This document shows, in pieces, positions 1 through 5,916 of a stretch of 6,503 nucleotides of DNA (its first letter is position 1; each line of letters begins with the position of its first letter). Under the pieces are notes generated by a model. The model saw nothing but the letters and a program-made list of their open reading frames with translations, made no database searches and was not told the origin of the DNA. A program made the translations under genes and the position numbers. The DNA comes from Pontiellaceae bacterium (lineage in GTDB: Bacteria; Verrucomicrobiota; Kiritimatiellia; Kiritimatiellales; Tichowtungiaceae). Where the stretch lies: assembly GCA_025457785.1 (NCBI GenBank), contig JALOTS010000127.1, positions 1 through 6,503 on the forward strand, written 5' to 3'.

Positions 1-577
1 CCAGCACAATAACCGCATCAACGAATTTTGCGCCGCCCTCGCTGCAAATCTGTTTTGCGAGCTGCCGGCTTCCATGCAACCCGTCGTGAAATCCGTAAGC
101 CGAGCGGCACTCCTCCCCGTCAAGAAACGCAATCATAAATTCCGCCTCATACGGTCCGCGGGCCGCCAGCACCCTCGCCAGTTCCATCAGCACGCCGGAA
201 CTCGATCCCGAATCGTTCGCCCCCTGAAAATCATCGGAAATTCCGCTCTTTGTATCAAAATGCGATGCCAGAATAATCATCCGTTCCGTTTTGCCGGGAA
301 TGCGCGCCAGCACATTATTAAACAGCATTTTCCCGTTCGGCGTTTCTTCTGAAAAATTATCAATCGTTGCCTTCAGGCCCAATTCTTTCAACCGGGTTTC
401 CAGTAAAACGGCCGCCCGGCGTCCGGCGGCGGTTCCCGAATCACGCGGGCTGATTTTAACCAGCGCTTCGGTTTCAGCCATCGCCTTCGCCCCGTCAAAC
501 TTCTCTTTTCCGCAACCCGGAACCACCAAAACCAGGCCGCAAAACACCAGCCGCTTCCACCCCTTGAAACGCTTCAT
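1..577 (-). CDS. M28-family, glutaminyl-cyclase-like zinc lipoprotein peptidase (C-terminus outside window)
   Basis: Reading from 577 the frame stays open through position 2, giving 192 residues before the window edge, so the 3' end is missing. The N-terminus is a lipoprotein signal: KR-rich start, hydrophobic stretch about residues 10-19, and lipobox VPGC with the lipidated Cys at 22, which predicts an envelope-anchored protein. The core carries M28 metallopeptidase landmarks: ASHFDTK (His106 region), GANDSGSSSG with bridging Asp122, and LDGEE with the general base Glu155 and zinc ligand Glu156, followed by HGSRQLA. The YGSRHLA-like block after DGEE is a hallmark of glutaminyl-peptide cyclotransferases, so either an aminopeptidase or a glutaminyl cyclase is possible; the final His ligand lies outside the window. 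The ATG overlaps the cstA stop (ATGA), and AAGGAG sits 5 bases upstream inside cstA, so this start is well supported and translation is probably coupled to cstA. Confidence 0.88.
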   Translation of the reverse strand, partial: MKRFKGWKRLVFCGLVLVVPGCGKEKFDGAKAMAETEALVKISPRDSGTAAGRRAAVLLETRLKELGLKATIDNFSEETPNGKMLFNNVLARIPGKTERMIILASHFDTKSGISDDFQGANDSGSSSGVLMELARVLAARGPYEAEFMIAFLDGEECRSAYGFHDGLHGSRQLAKQICSEGGAKFVDAVIVL

Positions 578-2304
578 TTAATCTCCTTCACCTGAACAGT
601 TACAAACATCGCCAGCGCAGTTTCGACCGCAACCCAGGCCGACAGCGCAATCAAAATCACCGCAACAAACGGAACGGACGGATGAATTGCGGGATTTCCA
701 ACCACCCATTTGCCGATCACAGACTGAACCAGCGACCAGTCGGAGATCACAAACATAAATACCGCAGGAAAAAATGCCGCCATCCAGGCTTTGGAACCGC
801 GCCGGGTATTCATCAGCCAGACCGACACCCCGACCAGCGCCAGCGCAGCCAGCAACTGATTGGATGCGCCGAAGACATTCCAGAAGGTCCGCCAGGCAGG
901 AATCGGATTCCCGTTGCCGTCCGTCATCGTTTGAAAAATAAAAAACAGAGGAACGCCGGATGTAAGAATCGTTCCGGCCAACCGTCCGCCCAGATTTTTA
1001 ATTCCGGTAAGCTCCTCGATAATGTACCGTCCCAGCCGGGTGCAGACATCCAGCGTGTCGTAAACAAACGTCGTGAAGGCCATCAGGCCGAACGAAATAC
1101 CGAACGCGGCGGGGATATGAATCAATTCCAGAAACCGCCCGATTCCGGAGGCATAAATAAAATTCGGGGCCTTCGAAACGAGCGGGTCGTCTTTCGCCAC
1201 AATCATCACACAGGCCAGTGAAACAACCGCCACCATCCCTTCGAGAAGCATCGCGCCGTAACCGATGGATTTTACGTCGCTCTCCTTCGCAATCTGCTTC
1301 GATGTCGTGCCGGACGAAACCAGCGAGTGAAAACCGGAACAGGCTCCGCAGGCAATGGTAATAAACAGAAGCGGAAACATCGGGAACCAGAAGCCGGCAT
1401 TCAGTCCTTCGGCGGCCCGTGTGAATGCGGGATACTCGATCGAACAGCCGCCGAACACCACCCCGATCGCCGCCGCAATCAGCGCGGCGTACAGGAAACA
1501 CCCTCCCAGCGCGCCGCGCGGCTGGAGCACCAGCCAGACCGGAACCACGGACGCAATCACGCAGTAAACGAGAATCAGCACAGACCAGATCTTCTGCGCC
1601 GCAGCCGGATCCGCCGCCAGCCATGCCGGAAAACTGATCGGCATATATTTACCGGCCCAAATCGCAACGCCGACCAGCGGAAGGAAAATCAGCAAAGCCC
1701 AGCGCTCATGAAACCGGGTAAACTTCACGAGGAGCCCCATCAGAACCGGCAGAATCAGGTAAAGCAGGGATGATGCGGCTATCGCTCCGCCTCCGACCTC
1801 TTCCCCCGACTCCAGAATCACGGTGCCGACAAACGATCCCGCCGTTATATCCGTAAACGCGACAATGATATAGACCAGCGTAATCCAGATGAAAATCATG
1901 AACAGCGCCCAGGCCCGGCGGGAAACATGAATACGAATCACCTCGGTAATCGAACGGGCCTTGTGCCGGACCGATGCAATCAGCGATCCCATATCATGCA
2001 TACCGCCGATCAGCACCGACCCGATCAAAATCCAAAGCAAAGCGGGAACCCACCCGAATAAAACTCCGGCAAGAATCGGGCCGTTGATCGGCCCGGCGGC
2101 GGCAATCGCCGAAAAATGCTGTTCCCGGAGCATCTCCACTTTCGCGGGAACATAATCCACCCCGTCGTTATACTCGACGGCCGGTGTCACCCGGCTGTCA
2201 TCCAGCCGGAACACCCTTTTCGCGAGAAACCGCCCATAGGTGAGATAGGCCAAAAGAAAAAAAACCGCCGCTCCGCCAACTACAAAAAAAAGACTCATCC
2301 TCAT
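574..2304 (-). CDS. cstA: Carbon starvation protein A family transporter (CstA)
   Basis: A polytopic inner-membrane protein of up to 576 residues with many hydrophobic segments along its whole length. Family landmarks: HFSAIAAAGPINGPILAG at about residues 63-80, GGMHDMGSLIASVRHKAR near 100-116, FITIACGACSGFHSLVSSGTTSK at about 310-330, and in the C-terminal part TLDVCTRLGRYIIEELTG and FGASNQLLAALALVG, which match the CstA core and C-terminal CstA regions. Members such as E. coli CstA and BtsT import pyruvate or support peptide use in starvation; the substrate here cannot be read from sequence. It is shorter than E. coli CstA (about 700 residues), a common shorter form. Two in-frame ATGs exist, 2304 and 2298. 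A GGGAG motif is only 2 bases from the first but 8 bases from the second, so 2298 may be the real start. The stop overlaps the M28 peptidase start. recA ends 71 bases upstream. Confidence 0.93.
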   Translation of the reverse strand: MRMSLFFVVGGAAVFFLLAYLTYGRFLAKRVFRLDDSRVTPAVEYNDGVDYVPAKVEMLREQHFSAIAAAGPINGPILAGVLFGWVPALLWILIGSVLIGGMHDMGSLIASVRHKARSITEVIRIHVSRRAWALFMIFIWITLVYIIVAFTDITAGSFVGTVILESGEEVGGGAIAASSLLYLILPVLMGLLVKFTRFHERWALLIFLPLVGVAIWAGKYMPISFPAWLAADPAAAQKIWSVLILVYCVIASVVPVWLVLQPRGALGGCFLYAALIAAAIGVVFGGCSIEYPAFTRAAEGLNAGFWFPMFPLLFITIACGACSGFHSLVSSGTTSKQIAKESDVKSIGYGAMLLEGMVAVVSLACVMIVAKDDPLVSKAPNFIYASGIGRFLELIHIPAAFGISFGLMAFTTFVYDTLDVCTRLGRYIIEELTGIKNLGGRLAGTILTSGVPLFFIFQTMTDGNGNPIPAWRTFWNVFGASNQLLAALALVGVSVWLMNTRRGSKAWMAAFFPAVFMFVISDWSLVQSVIGKWVVGNPAIHPSVPFVAVILIALSAWVAVETALAMFVTVQVKEIK

Positions 2305-2367
2305 CTCTCCCGGGATCAGACTCCCGCGTCACGGGAACGCGGTATTGATTTCACACACCGGCCGGAA

Positions 2368-2390
2368 GACGGCGTTTATTCTCCGCCGTC
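2368..2390 (-). other. Hairpin enclosing the recA stop codon
   Basis: GACGGCG (2384-2390 on the minus strand) and CGCCGTC (2368-2374) are perfect 7-base inverted repeats with a 9-base loop that contains the recA TAA. Outer bases TCTTC/GAAGA can extend the stem around a 4-base bulge. There is no T-tract after it, so it is not a standard intrinsic terminator; it could stabilise the recA 3' end or weaken read-through into cstA. A second small dyad, TCCCG-N5-CGGGA at 2322-2336, lies between it and cstA. Confidence 0.4.
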
Positions 2391-3401
2391 GGTCTTCGCC
2401 TTGGCGGTTGCTTTGATCTTTATGACCAGCTCATCGGCGAGCTTTCCGTCTTCCATCAGCGCCTTGCGGGCGCCCTCGCGCCCCTGACCCAGTTGCCGTC
2501 CGTCGTACGAAAGCCAGGAGCCTTTCTTTTCGATCAGCCCGCAATCGGTTCCGGCATCAACAATGGAACCGGTCCACGAAATGCCTTCCGCGTAAAGAAT
2601 GTCAAACTCAGCCATAGTGAACGGCGGAGCCACTTTGTTTTTGACCACCTTGACCTTGGTTCGGTTCCCGTAAATGGACCCATCGGTGTTTTTGAGCTGT
2701 CCGATGCGGCGGATATCCATCCGCACGGAAGAATAAAACTTCAGCGCCCGCCCGCCGGGAGTGGTTTCAGGACTGCCGAACATCACGCCGACTTTTTCGC
2801 GGATCTGATTGGTGAAAATACAGCAGCAGTTGGAACGGGAAATGGCTGAGGTCAGTTTGCGCAACGCCTGGCTCATCAGCCGCGCCTGAAGGCCGACGTG
2901 CGACTGGCCCATTTCACCATCCAGTTCGGCACGCGGCGCGAGTGCTGCAACGGAATCGACCACCACCACATCAATCGAATTGCTCTTCACCAGCGCCTCG
3001 CAGATATTCAAAGCCTCTTCGCCGGAGTCGGGTTGCGAAACCAGCAGATCGTTCAGGTTCACGCCGATCTTCTGGGCATACCCCGGATCAAGCGCATGTT
3101 CCGTATCAATGAACGCCGCCGTGCCGCCCTCTTTCTGAACATTGGCAATAATGTGAGACACCAGTGTCGTTTTGCCGGAGGACTCCGGGCCGAAAATTTC
3201 AATCACGCGCCCGCGCGGCACCCCGCCGATGCCCAGCGCGATATCGAGCGTCAGCGCCCCGGTGGAAATACAGGGGATTTTTTTCGGTCCGGATTCATCG
3301 CCAAGACGGACAATCGCCCCGTCGCCATATTGTTTTTTGATGCCCGCGAGCACTGCCTCCAGACTGGAAGCGCCTTCTTTTTTTTCAGTTTTTACAGCCA
3401 T
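2376..3401 (-). CDS. recA: Recombinase RecA
   Basis: The strand-exchange ATPase of homologous recombination, which also triggers LexA self-cleavage in the SOS response; cytoplasmic and DNA-bound. From ATG 3401 it is 341 residues, close to the usual 340-355. Visible elements: N-terminal polymerisation helix about 11-34, Walker A GPESSGKT at 71-78, the FIDTEHALDP block at 97-106, Walker B VVVVDS at 145-150, the L1 region GEMGQSHVGLQARLMSQALR at 162-181, and the L2 region NQIREKVGVMFGSPETTPGG beginning near 198, then ALKFYSSVR. The frame is open to another ATG at 3479 (26 extra residues), but that stretch has no RecA homology and lies within a hairpin, so MAVKTEK is preferred. No convincing Shine-Dalgarno precedes 3401. 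Three consecutive cysteines occur at 192-194. A short C-terminal tail ends TDGGE and lacks the long acidic tail of E. coli RecA. Confidence 0.97.
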   Translation of the reverse strand: MAVKTEKKEGASSLEAVLAGIKKQYGDGAIVRLGDESGPKKIPCISTGALTLDIALGIGGVPRGRVIEIFGPESSGKTTLVSHIIANVQKEGGTAAFIDTEHALDPGYAQKIGVNLNDLLVSQPDSGEEALNICEALVKSNSIDVVVVDSVAALAPRAELDGEMGQSHVGLQARLMSQALRKLTSAISRSNCCCIFTNQIREKVGVMFGSPETTPGGRALKFYSSVRMDIRRIGQLKNTDGSIYGNRTKVKVVKNKVAPPFTMAEFDILYAEGISWTGSIVDAGTDCGLIEKKGSWLSYDGRQLGQGREGARKALMEDGKLADELVIKIKATAKAKTDGGE

Positions 3402-3432
3402 GCGGGACAGACTACACACCGGCCCGAAATGT

Positions 3433-3449
3433 TCAAGCGCAGAGCTTGA
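3433..3449. promoter_or_regulatory. Dyad upstream of recA, candidate operator
   Basis: TCAAGC-GCAGA-GCTTGA is a perfect 6-base inverted repeat with a 5-base centre, lying 32 to 48 bases before the recA ATG. The edge facing recA reads TGTTC on the plus strand (3430-3434), i.e. GAACA on the coding strand. From memory the LexA motif reported for Verrucomicrobia is TGTTC-N4-GAACA; here one half matches and the other is degenerate, so an SOS operator is possible but unproven. I could not identify a convincing -35/-10 pair around it. Confidence 0.3.
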
Positions 3450-3460
3450 CCGGATCAAAT

Positions 3461-3499
3461 AAAACTTCGTTCCGGACATTCCCTTTGAATTTCCGGAAC
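3461..3499 (-). terminator. Strong hairpin plus T-rich tail after lipB
   Basis: On the minus strand GTTCCGGA (3492-3499) pairs perfectly with TCCGGAAC (3469-3476). Inside, after one A/G mismatch, ATTC pairs with GAAT, leaving a 5-base loop AAAGG. The stem therefore has 12 pairs and one mismatch. It is followed by GAAG and then TTTTATTT, a T-rich run offset by four bases, so it is a plausible though imperfect intrinsic terminator for lipB transcription. It begins 65 bases beyond the lipB stop and ends 60 bases or more before the recA ATG. The alternative is a protein-binding dyad for recA control. Confidence 0.5.
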
Positions 3500-3563
3500 T
3501 GCGGCGATTCTGTGCGTGTACCTGTCTGCGCCGCCCGGGCGAAATTCGCGCCGCAAAACCGGA

Positions 3564-4226
3564 TCAAACGGATTGAACCGGTTCAAGGTCACGGTTGCAA
3601 ACCCTGGAAAAGTTGACCAGCAGACGGTCGCGCACGGCTTCCATCGGCGGGCATTTGTCACTTAAAATGGTTTTCAATGAAGCGACCGGCAGGCCGGCCA
3701 GTCCGCACGGAACGATGGTTTTAAACCCGCTGAGGTCGAGATTGACGTTAAAACTCATGCCGTGAAAGGCAACCCAGCGTTTAAGGCGGAAACCGATGGC
3801 CGCCACCTTTCCCTGCTCCGTCCACGCGCCGTTTTTCCCTTCGCGCCGGAAACCCTGAATGCCGAAATCGGCCAGTGTGCGCAAGGCGACCTCTTCGAGA
3901 TTCCAGAGATAGCCGTGTGAGTCGGCTTCGTTTGCTCCGAGATGAATAATCGGGTAAAGAACCCACTGCCCCGGCGCGTGGTAGGTGACATCGCCGCCGC
4001 GTTCAGCGTGAAACACTTCGATGCCCAGCGCGGCATATTCTTCCGGCGTTTTAAGCAGATAATTATCGCGCCCGCGATTGCCGAGTGTCACGGTCGGGGT
4101 GTGCTGAAGAATCAGAACGGTATCAGGAATATCCTTCGCCTGCCGCGCCGCGAGCAAACGGCGCTGCAAATCGAGTCCGGTCCGGTACGGCACCGGTTCA
4201 TCAAACAGTACGGCCCTTGCTTTCAT
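3564..4226 (-). CDS. lipB: Octanoyl-ACP:protein N-octanoyltransferase LipB
   Basis: Transfers octanoate from acyl carrier protein to a specific lysine on lipoyl domains (GcvH, E2 subunits), the first step of endogenous lipoate synthesis before LipA adds sulfur. At 220 residues it is the normal length (E. coli 213). The family block RGGDVTYHAPGQWVLYP spans 76-92. The Cys/Lys catalytic pair is visible: Lys140 in GKVAAIGFR and Cys174 in TIVPCGL. HTPTVTLGNRG at 42-52 is the conserved N-terminal substrate region. Immediately upstream is gcvH, whose product is a natural substrate. The gcvH terminator ends only about 25 bases before this ATG, and no good promoter or strong ribosome binding site is visible in the short leader (only GGGTG near -8), so expression may rely on read-through. 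No lipA is in the window. Confidence 0.96.
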   Translation of the reverse strand: MKARAVLFDEPVPYRTGLDLQRRLLAARQAKDIPDTVLILQHTPTVTLGNRGRDNYLLKTPEEYAALGIEVFHAERGGDVTYHAPGQWVLYPIIHLGANEADSHGYLWNLEEVALRTLADFGIQGFRREGKNGAWTEQGKVAAIGFRLKRWVAFHGMSFNVNLDLSGFKTIVPCGLAGLPVASLKTILSDKCPPMEAVRDRLLVNFSRVCNRDLEPVQSV

Positions 4227-4251
4227 TCAACACCCGACAGGAATCCGAAAG

Positions 4252-4276
4252 AAAAAAGGGCAGTCTGCACTGCCCT
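4252..4276 (-). terminator. Intrinsic terminator after gcvH
   Basis: On the minus strand AGGGCAGT (4269-4276) and ACTGCCCT (4257-4264) form a perfect 8-base stem with the 4-base loop GCAG, directly followed by a run of six T (4252-4257, the last stem T shared) and then CTTTC. This is a textbook Rho-independent terminator, 48 bases beyond the gcvH stop and about 25 bases before the lipB start. Confidence 0.9.
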
Positions 4277-4324
4277 CTGTCATCCGGTTCCGTTCTTCCA
4301 ACCTCCGCCCGCCGCGCGCCGGGA

Positions 4325-4714
4325 TTACTCTTCTTCTTCGTCGCAAAGCTCGGCGTACTCTTCCGCGCTCAGAAGGTTGTCCACATCTTCTTCTTTGCGC
4401 ACCTCAATTTTGAAGAGCCATCCCGCTTCATAGGGGCTGGCATTGATCATGTCCGGAGAATCTTCGAGATCACTGTTCACTTCCGTAATCGTTCCGGCCA
4501 CAGGCGCATAAATATCGGAAGCGGCTTTAACCGATTCCACCACCGCGACTTCATCGCCGGCCTCGACTTCGCGCCCCACATCCGGCAGCTCGACAAACGT
4601 GATGTCCGAGAGCTGGCTCTGGGCAAAATCTGTAATTCCCACAACGGCCTCATTATCATCAATCCGCAACCATTCATGAGTCGTCGCATAGTATAAGTCA
4701 TTCGGTACTGCCAT
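4325..4714 (-). CDS. gcvH: Glycine cleavage system H protein
   Basis: The lipoyl carrier of the glycine cleavage complex, which shuttles the aminomethyl group between P, T and L proteins in the cytoplasm. It is 129 residues, the same as E. coli GcvH. The N-terminal THEWLR (12-17) and GITDFAQ motifs are typical, and the lipoylation site is Lys63 in VESVKAASDIYAPVAG. The C-terminal GWLFKIE and the acidic tail CDEEEE fit the family. The start is fixed by AAGGAG 8 bases before the ATG. A tRNA-Cys gene ends 36 bases upstream with no terminator between, so the two may share a transcript. No gcvT or gcvP is in the window, so the other subunits must be encoded elsewhere. lipB follows downstream. Confidence 0.96.
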   Translation of the reverse strand: MAVPNDLYYATTHEWLRIDDNEAVVGITDFAQSQLSDITFVELPDVGREVEAGDEVAVVESVKAASDIYAPVAGTITEVNSDLEDSPDMINASPYEAGWLFKIEVRKEEDVDNLLSAEEYAELCDEEEE

Positions 4715-4750
4715 GGTTTTCTCTCCTTATATCTCAATCCCGTTAAAATC

Positions 4751-4824
4751 TGGAGGCGCGAAGCGGAATTGAACCGCTCTGGCAGGTTTTGCAGACCCGT
4801 GCCTAACCTCTCGGCCATCGCGCC
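4751..4824 (-). tRNA. tRNA-Cys (anticodon GCA)
   Basis: A 74-base cloverleaf including encoded CCA (4751-4753). The acceptor stem GGCGCGA pairs perfectly with TCGCGCC, and the discriminator base is U73, the identity base of cysteine tRNA. The anticodon stem CGGGT/ACCTG (one G-U) frames loop CTGCAAA with anticodon GCA. The T-arm AGCGG-TTCAATT-CCGCT is perfect. The D-arm contains TGGCCGAGAGGTTAGGCA. It lies between panC and gcvH on the same strand. Confidence 0.97.
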
Positions 4825-4842
4825 CCCCTTTAAAGGCCTTCC

Positions 4843-4870
4843 AATGTAATGAGCTGAACGATTGTTTAAA
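4843..4870 (-). promoter_or_regulatory. Candidate promoter for tRNA-Cys (and gcvH)
   Basis: On the minus strand a -35-like TTTAAA (4865-4870) and a -10-like TACATT (4843-4848) each match 4 of 6 consensus bases with a 16-base spacer, and would start RNA about 12 bases before the tRNA. Upstream, 4871-4910 is strongly AT-rich against a GC-rich background, resembling an UP element, and contains the perfect palindrome ATTTTATAAAAT at 4876-4887. The perfect palindrome CCTTTAAAGG (4827-4836) lies just before the mature tRNA end. No intrinsic terminator for panC was found in this spacer. Confidence 0.35.
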
Positions 4871-4920
4871 GTAAAATTTTATAAAATCTCATTTTTATTT
4901 TCCGGAGGCGTGGAAATACC

Positions 4921-5766
4921 TTACCCGAGTACGGTATTGTCAATCAGCCGGGCTCCGGAAAATTTCACCGCCAATGCAACCAGCACGGGTTTTTCCAGCG
5001 TTTGGACAAGCCGTAGCGTCTCATTGTCAACAACTTCAGCATAATCCACTCTGCCGGATGTTTTTTCAATGACACTGCGAACAGCGGTTTTAATCTTTTC
5101 CGCGTCACGCTCGCCGTTCGCAAATAATTCCTTAACTTTTTCAATGGATTTGAAAAGGCAAACGGCTTCAGCACGCTCATCCGGAGTTAAATATTTGTTG
5201 CGCGAGCTCATAGCGAGACCGTCGGGCTCACGAATCGTCGGCGCAGCGATGATCGTTGCCGGACAATTAAGATCGCGTACCATGCGGCGCAAAATGCGAA
5301 GTTGCTGGGCATCTTTTTCGCCAAGAACCATCACATCCGGCTGAACAATATTGAGCAGTTTCGCCACAATGGTGCAGACACCCCGGAAATGTCCAGGTCG
5401 CGATGCCCCGCACAGCACACCGGTCAGTGATTCCTCAGAGACCCAAATACTGTGATCATTCAGATACATGGTTGACACGGAGGGATAAAACAGAAAATCC
5501 GCGCCGGCATCGCGGCAGAGTTTTTCATCGCGCTCGAAGTCGCGCGGATAGGCATCCAGATCTTCGTTCGGCCCGAACTGCGATGGATTGACGAAAATAC
5601 TGACGACCGCCACGTCCGCAGATTCCTTCGCAATCCGGATCAGCGAAAGATGCCCTTCGTGAAGGAAACCCATGGTCGGAACAAACCCGATGGATATGCC
5701 CGACCGGATCAGCAGCCGCGCCTGTTTCTGCATCTCTTCCGGAGATTGGATTATTTTCATATTCAT
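4921..5766 (-). CDS. panC: Pantothenate synthetase (pantoate--beta-alanine ligase)
   Basis: Joins pantoate and beta-alanine with ATP through a pantoyl-adenylate intermediate, the last step of pantothenate synthesis, in the cytoplasm. At 281 residues it matches E. coli PanC (283). Nucleotide-transferase motifs are intact: PTMGFLHEGH with His36 and His39 (HIGH-type), FVNPSQFGPNEDLDAYPR at 58-75, RPGHFRGVCTIVAKL at 123-137, GEKDAQQL at 149-156 and the KMSKS-like REPDGLAMSSRN at 179-190. ATG 5766 is preferred because AAAGG lies 8 bases upstream; another in-frame ATG at 5760 has poorer spacing. It follows panB after an unusually long and structured 150-base spacer, and tRNA-Cys follows 96 bases downstream. 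Confidence 0.97.
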   Translation of the reverse strand: MNMKIIQSPEEMQKQARLLIRSGISIGFVPTMGFLHEGHLSLIRIAKESADVAVVSIFVNPSQFGPNEDLDAYPRDFERDEKLCRDAGADFLFYPSVSTMYLNDHSIWVSEESLTGVLCGASRPGHFRGVCTIVAKLLNIVQPDVMVLGEKDAQQLRILRRMVRDLNCPATIIAAPTIREPDGLAMSSRNKYLTPDERAEAVCLFKSIEKVKELFANGERDAEKIKTAVRSVIEKTSGRVDYAEVVDNETLRLVQTLEKPVLVALAVKFSGARLIDNTVLG

Positions 5767-5825
5767 AACATGGGCCTTTCTTTCCCGACTGACATCAACT
5801 TCCGGCGACTGAAGGCGGCTTCCAT
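5763..5825 (-). other. Possible 20-codon leader reading frame before panC
   Basis: ATG at 5825 opens a frame of 20 codons (MEAAFSRRKL...) that ends in TGA overlapping the panC ATG, giving an ATGA junction. GGGGAG (5837-5842) lies 11 bases upstream, a somewhat long spacing. The frame runs through two of the repeats in the spacer. It has no recognisable homology; it could be a coupling leader peptide or chance. Confidence 0.2.
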
Positions 5826-5874
5826 CAAGGCGGCAACTCCCCTCGACGGACGTCGGCGGAAGTCGCCGTCAGTC
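5787..5874. repeat. Three-copy GACTGA-N6-CTTCC repeat in the panB-panC spacer
   Basis: Copy C is 5787-5804 (GACTGACATCAACTTCCG, plus strand), copy B is 5807-5823 (GACTGAAGGCGGCTTCC, plus strand, 20 bases on), and copy A is 5857-5874 on the minus strand (GACTGACGGCGACTTCCG). A matches C at 15 of 18 and B at 15 of 17 positions, in opposite orientation. In the panBC transcript A comes first and could pair with either B or C, since two of the three A-C mismatches become G-U. An extra GACTGA on the minus strand is at 5879-5884. The arrangement resembles REP-type palindromic elements or an alternating-structure leader. Confidence 0.6.
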
Positions 5875-5884
5875 AAAATCAGTC

Positions 5885-5913
5885 GAAAAAACCGCCGTTC
5901 TTCCTGTTTTTTC
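5885..5913 (-). other. A/T hairpin just after panB
   Basis: GAAAAAAC (5906-5913 on the minus strand) and GTTTTTTC (5885-5892) form a perfect 8-base inverted repeat with a 13-base loop, starting four bases after the panB stop. The run of six T lies in the stem itself and the stem is mostly A-T pairs, so termination would be weak at best. Confidence 0.3.
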
Positions 5914-5916
5914 CTT

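Noticed and set aside
682..1221. Plus-strand open frame of 179 codons opposite cstA
   Set aside because: It is the complement of conserved CstA coding sequence and has a hydrophilic, biased composition.
998..1624. Minus-strand alternative frame of 208 codons inside cstA
   Set aside because: It is an out-of-frame overlap with Arg/Cys-rich translation typical of a GC-rich shadow frame.
2898..3449. Plus-strand open frame of 183 codons opposite recA
   Set aside because: It is antisense to a clear recA in a GC-rich sequence, with low-complexity Arg/His/Pro composition and no family motif.
3402..3479. 26-residue N-terminal extension of RecA from ATG 3479
   Set aside because: It lacks RecA homology, its ATG lies within the 31-base hairpin, and RecA length is normal from 3401.
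4751..4824. tRNA gene as an integration (att) site
   Set aside because: No integrase and no repeat of the tRNA 3' end is present, and the flanks are housekeeping genes.
4903..4919. TTTCC-N8-GGAAA inverted repeat after panC as a terminator
   Set aside because: The stem is only five pairs and is followed by A-rich, not T-rich, sequence on the transcribed strand.
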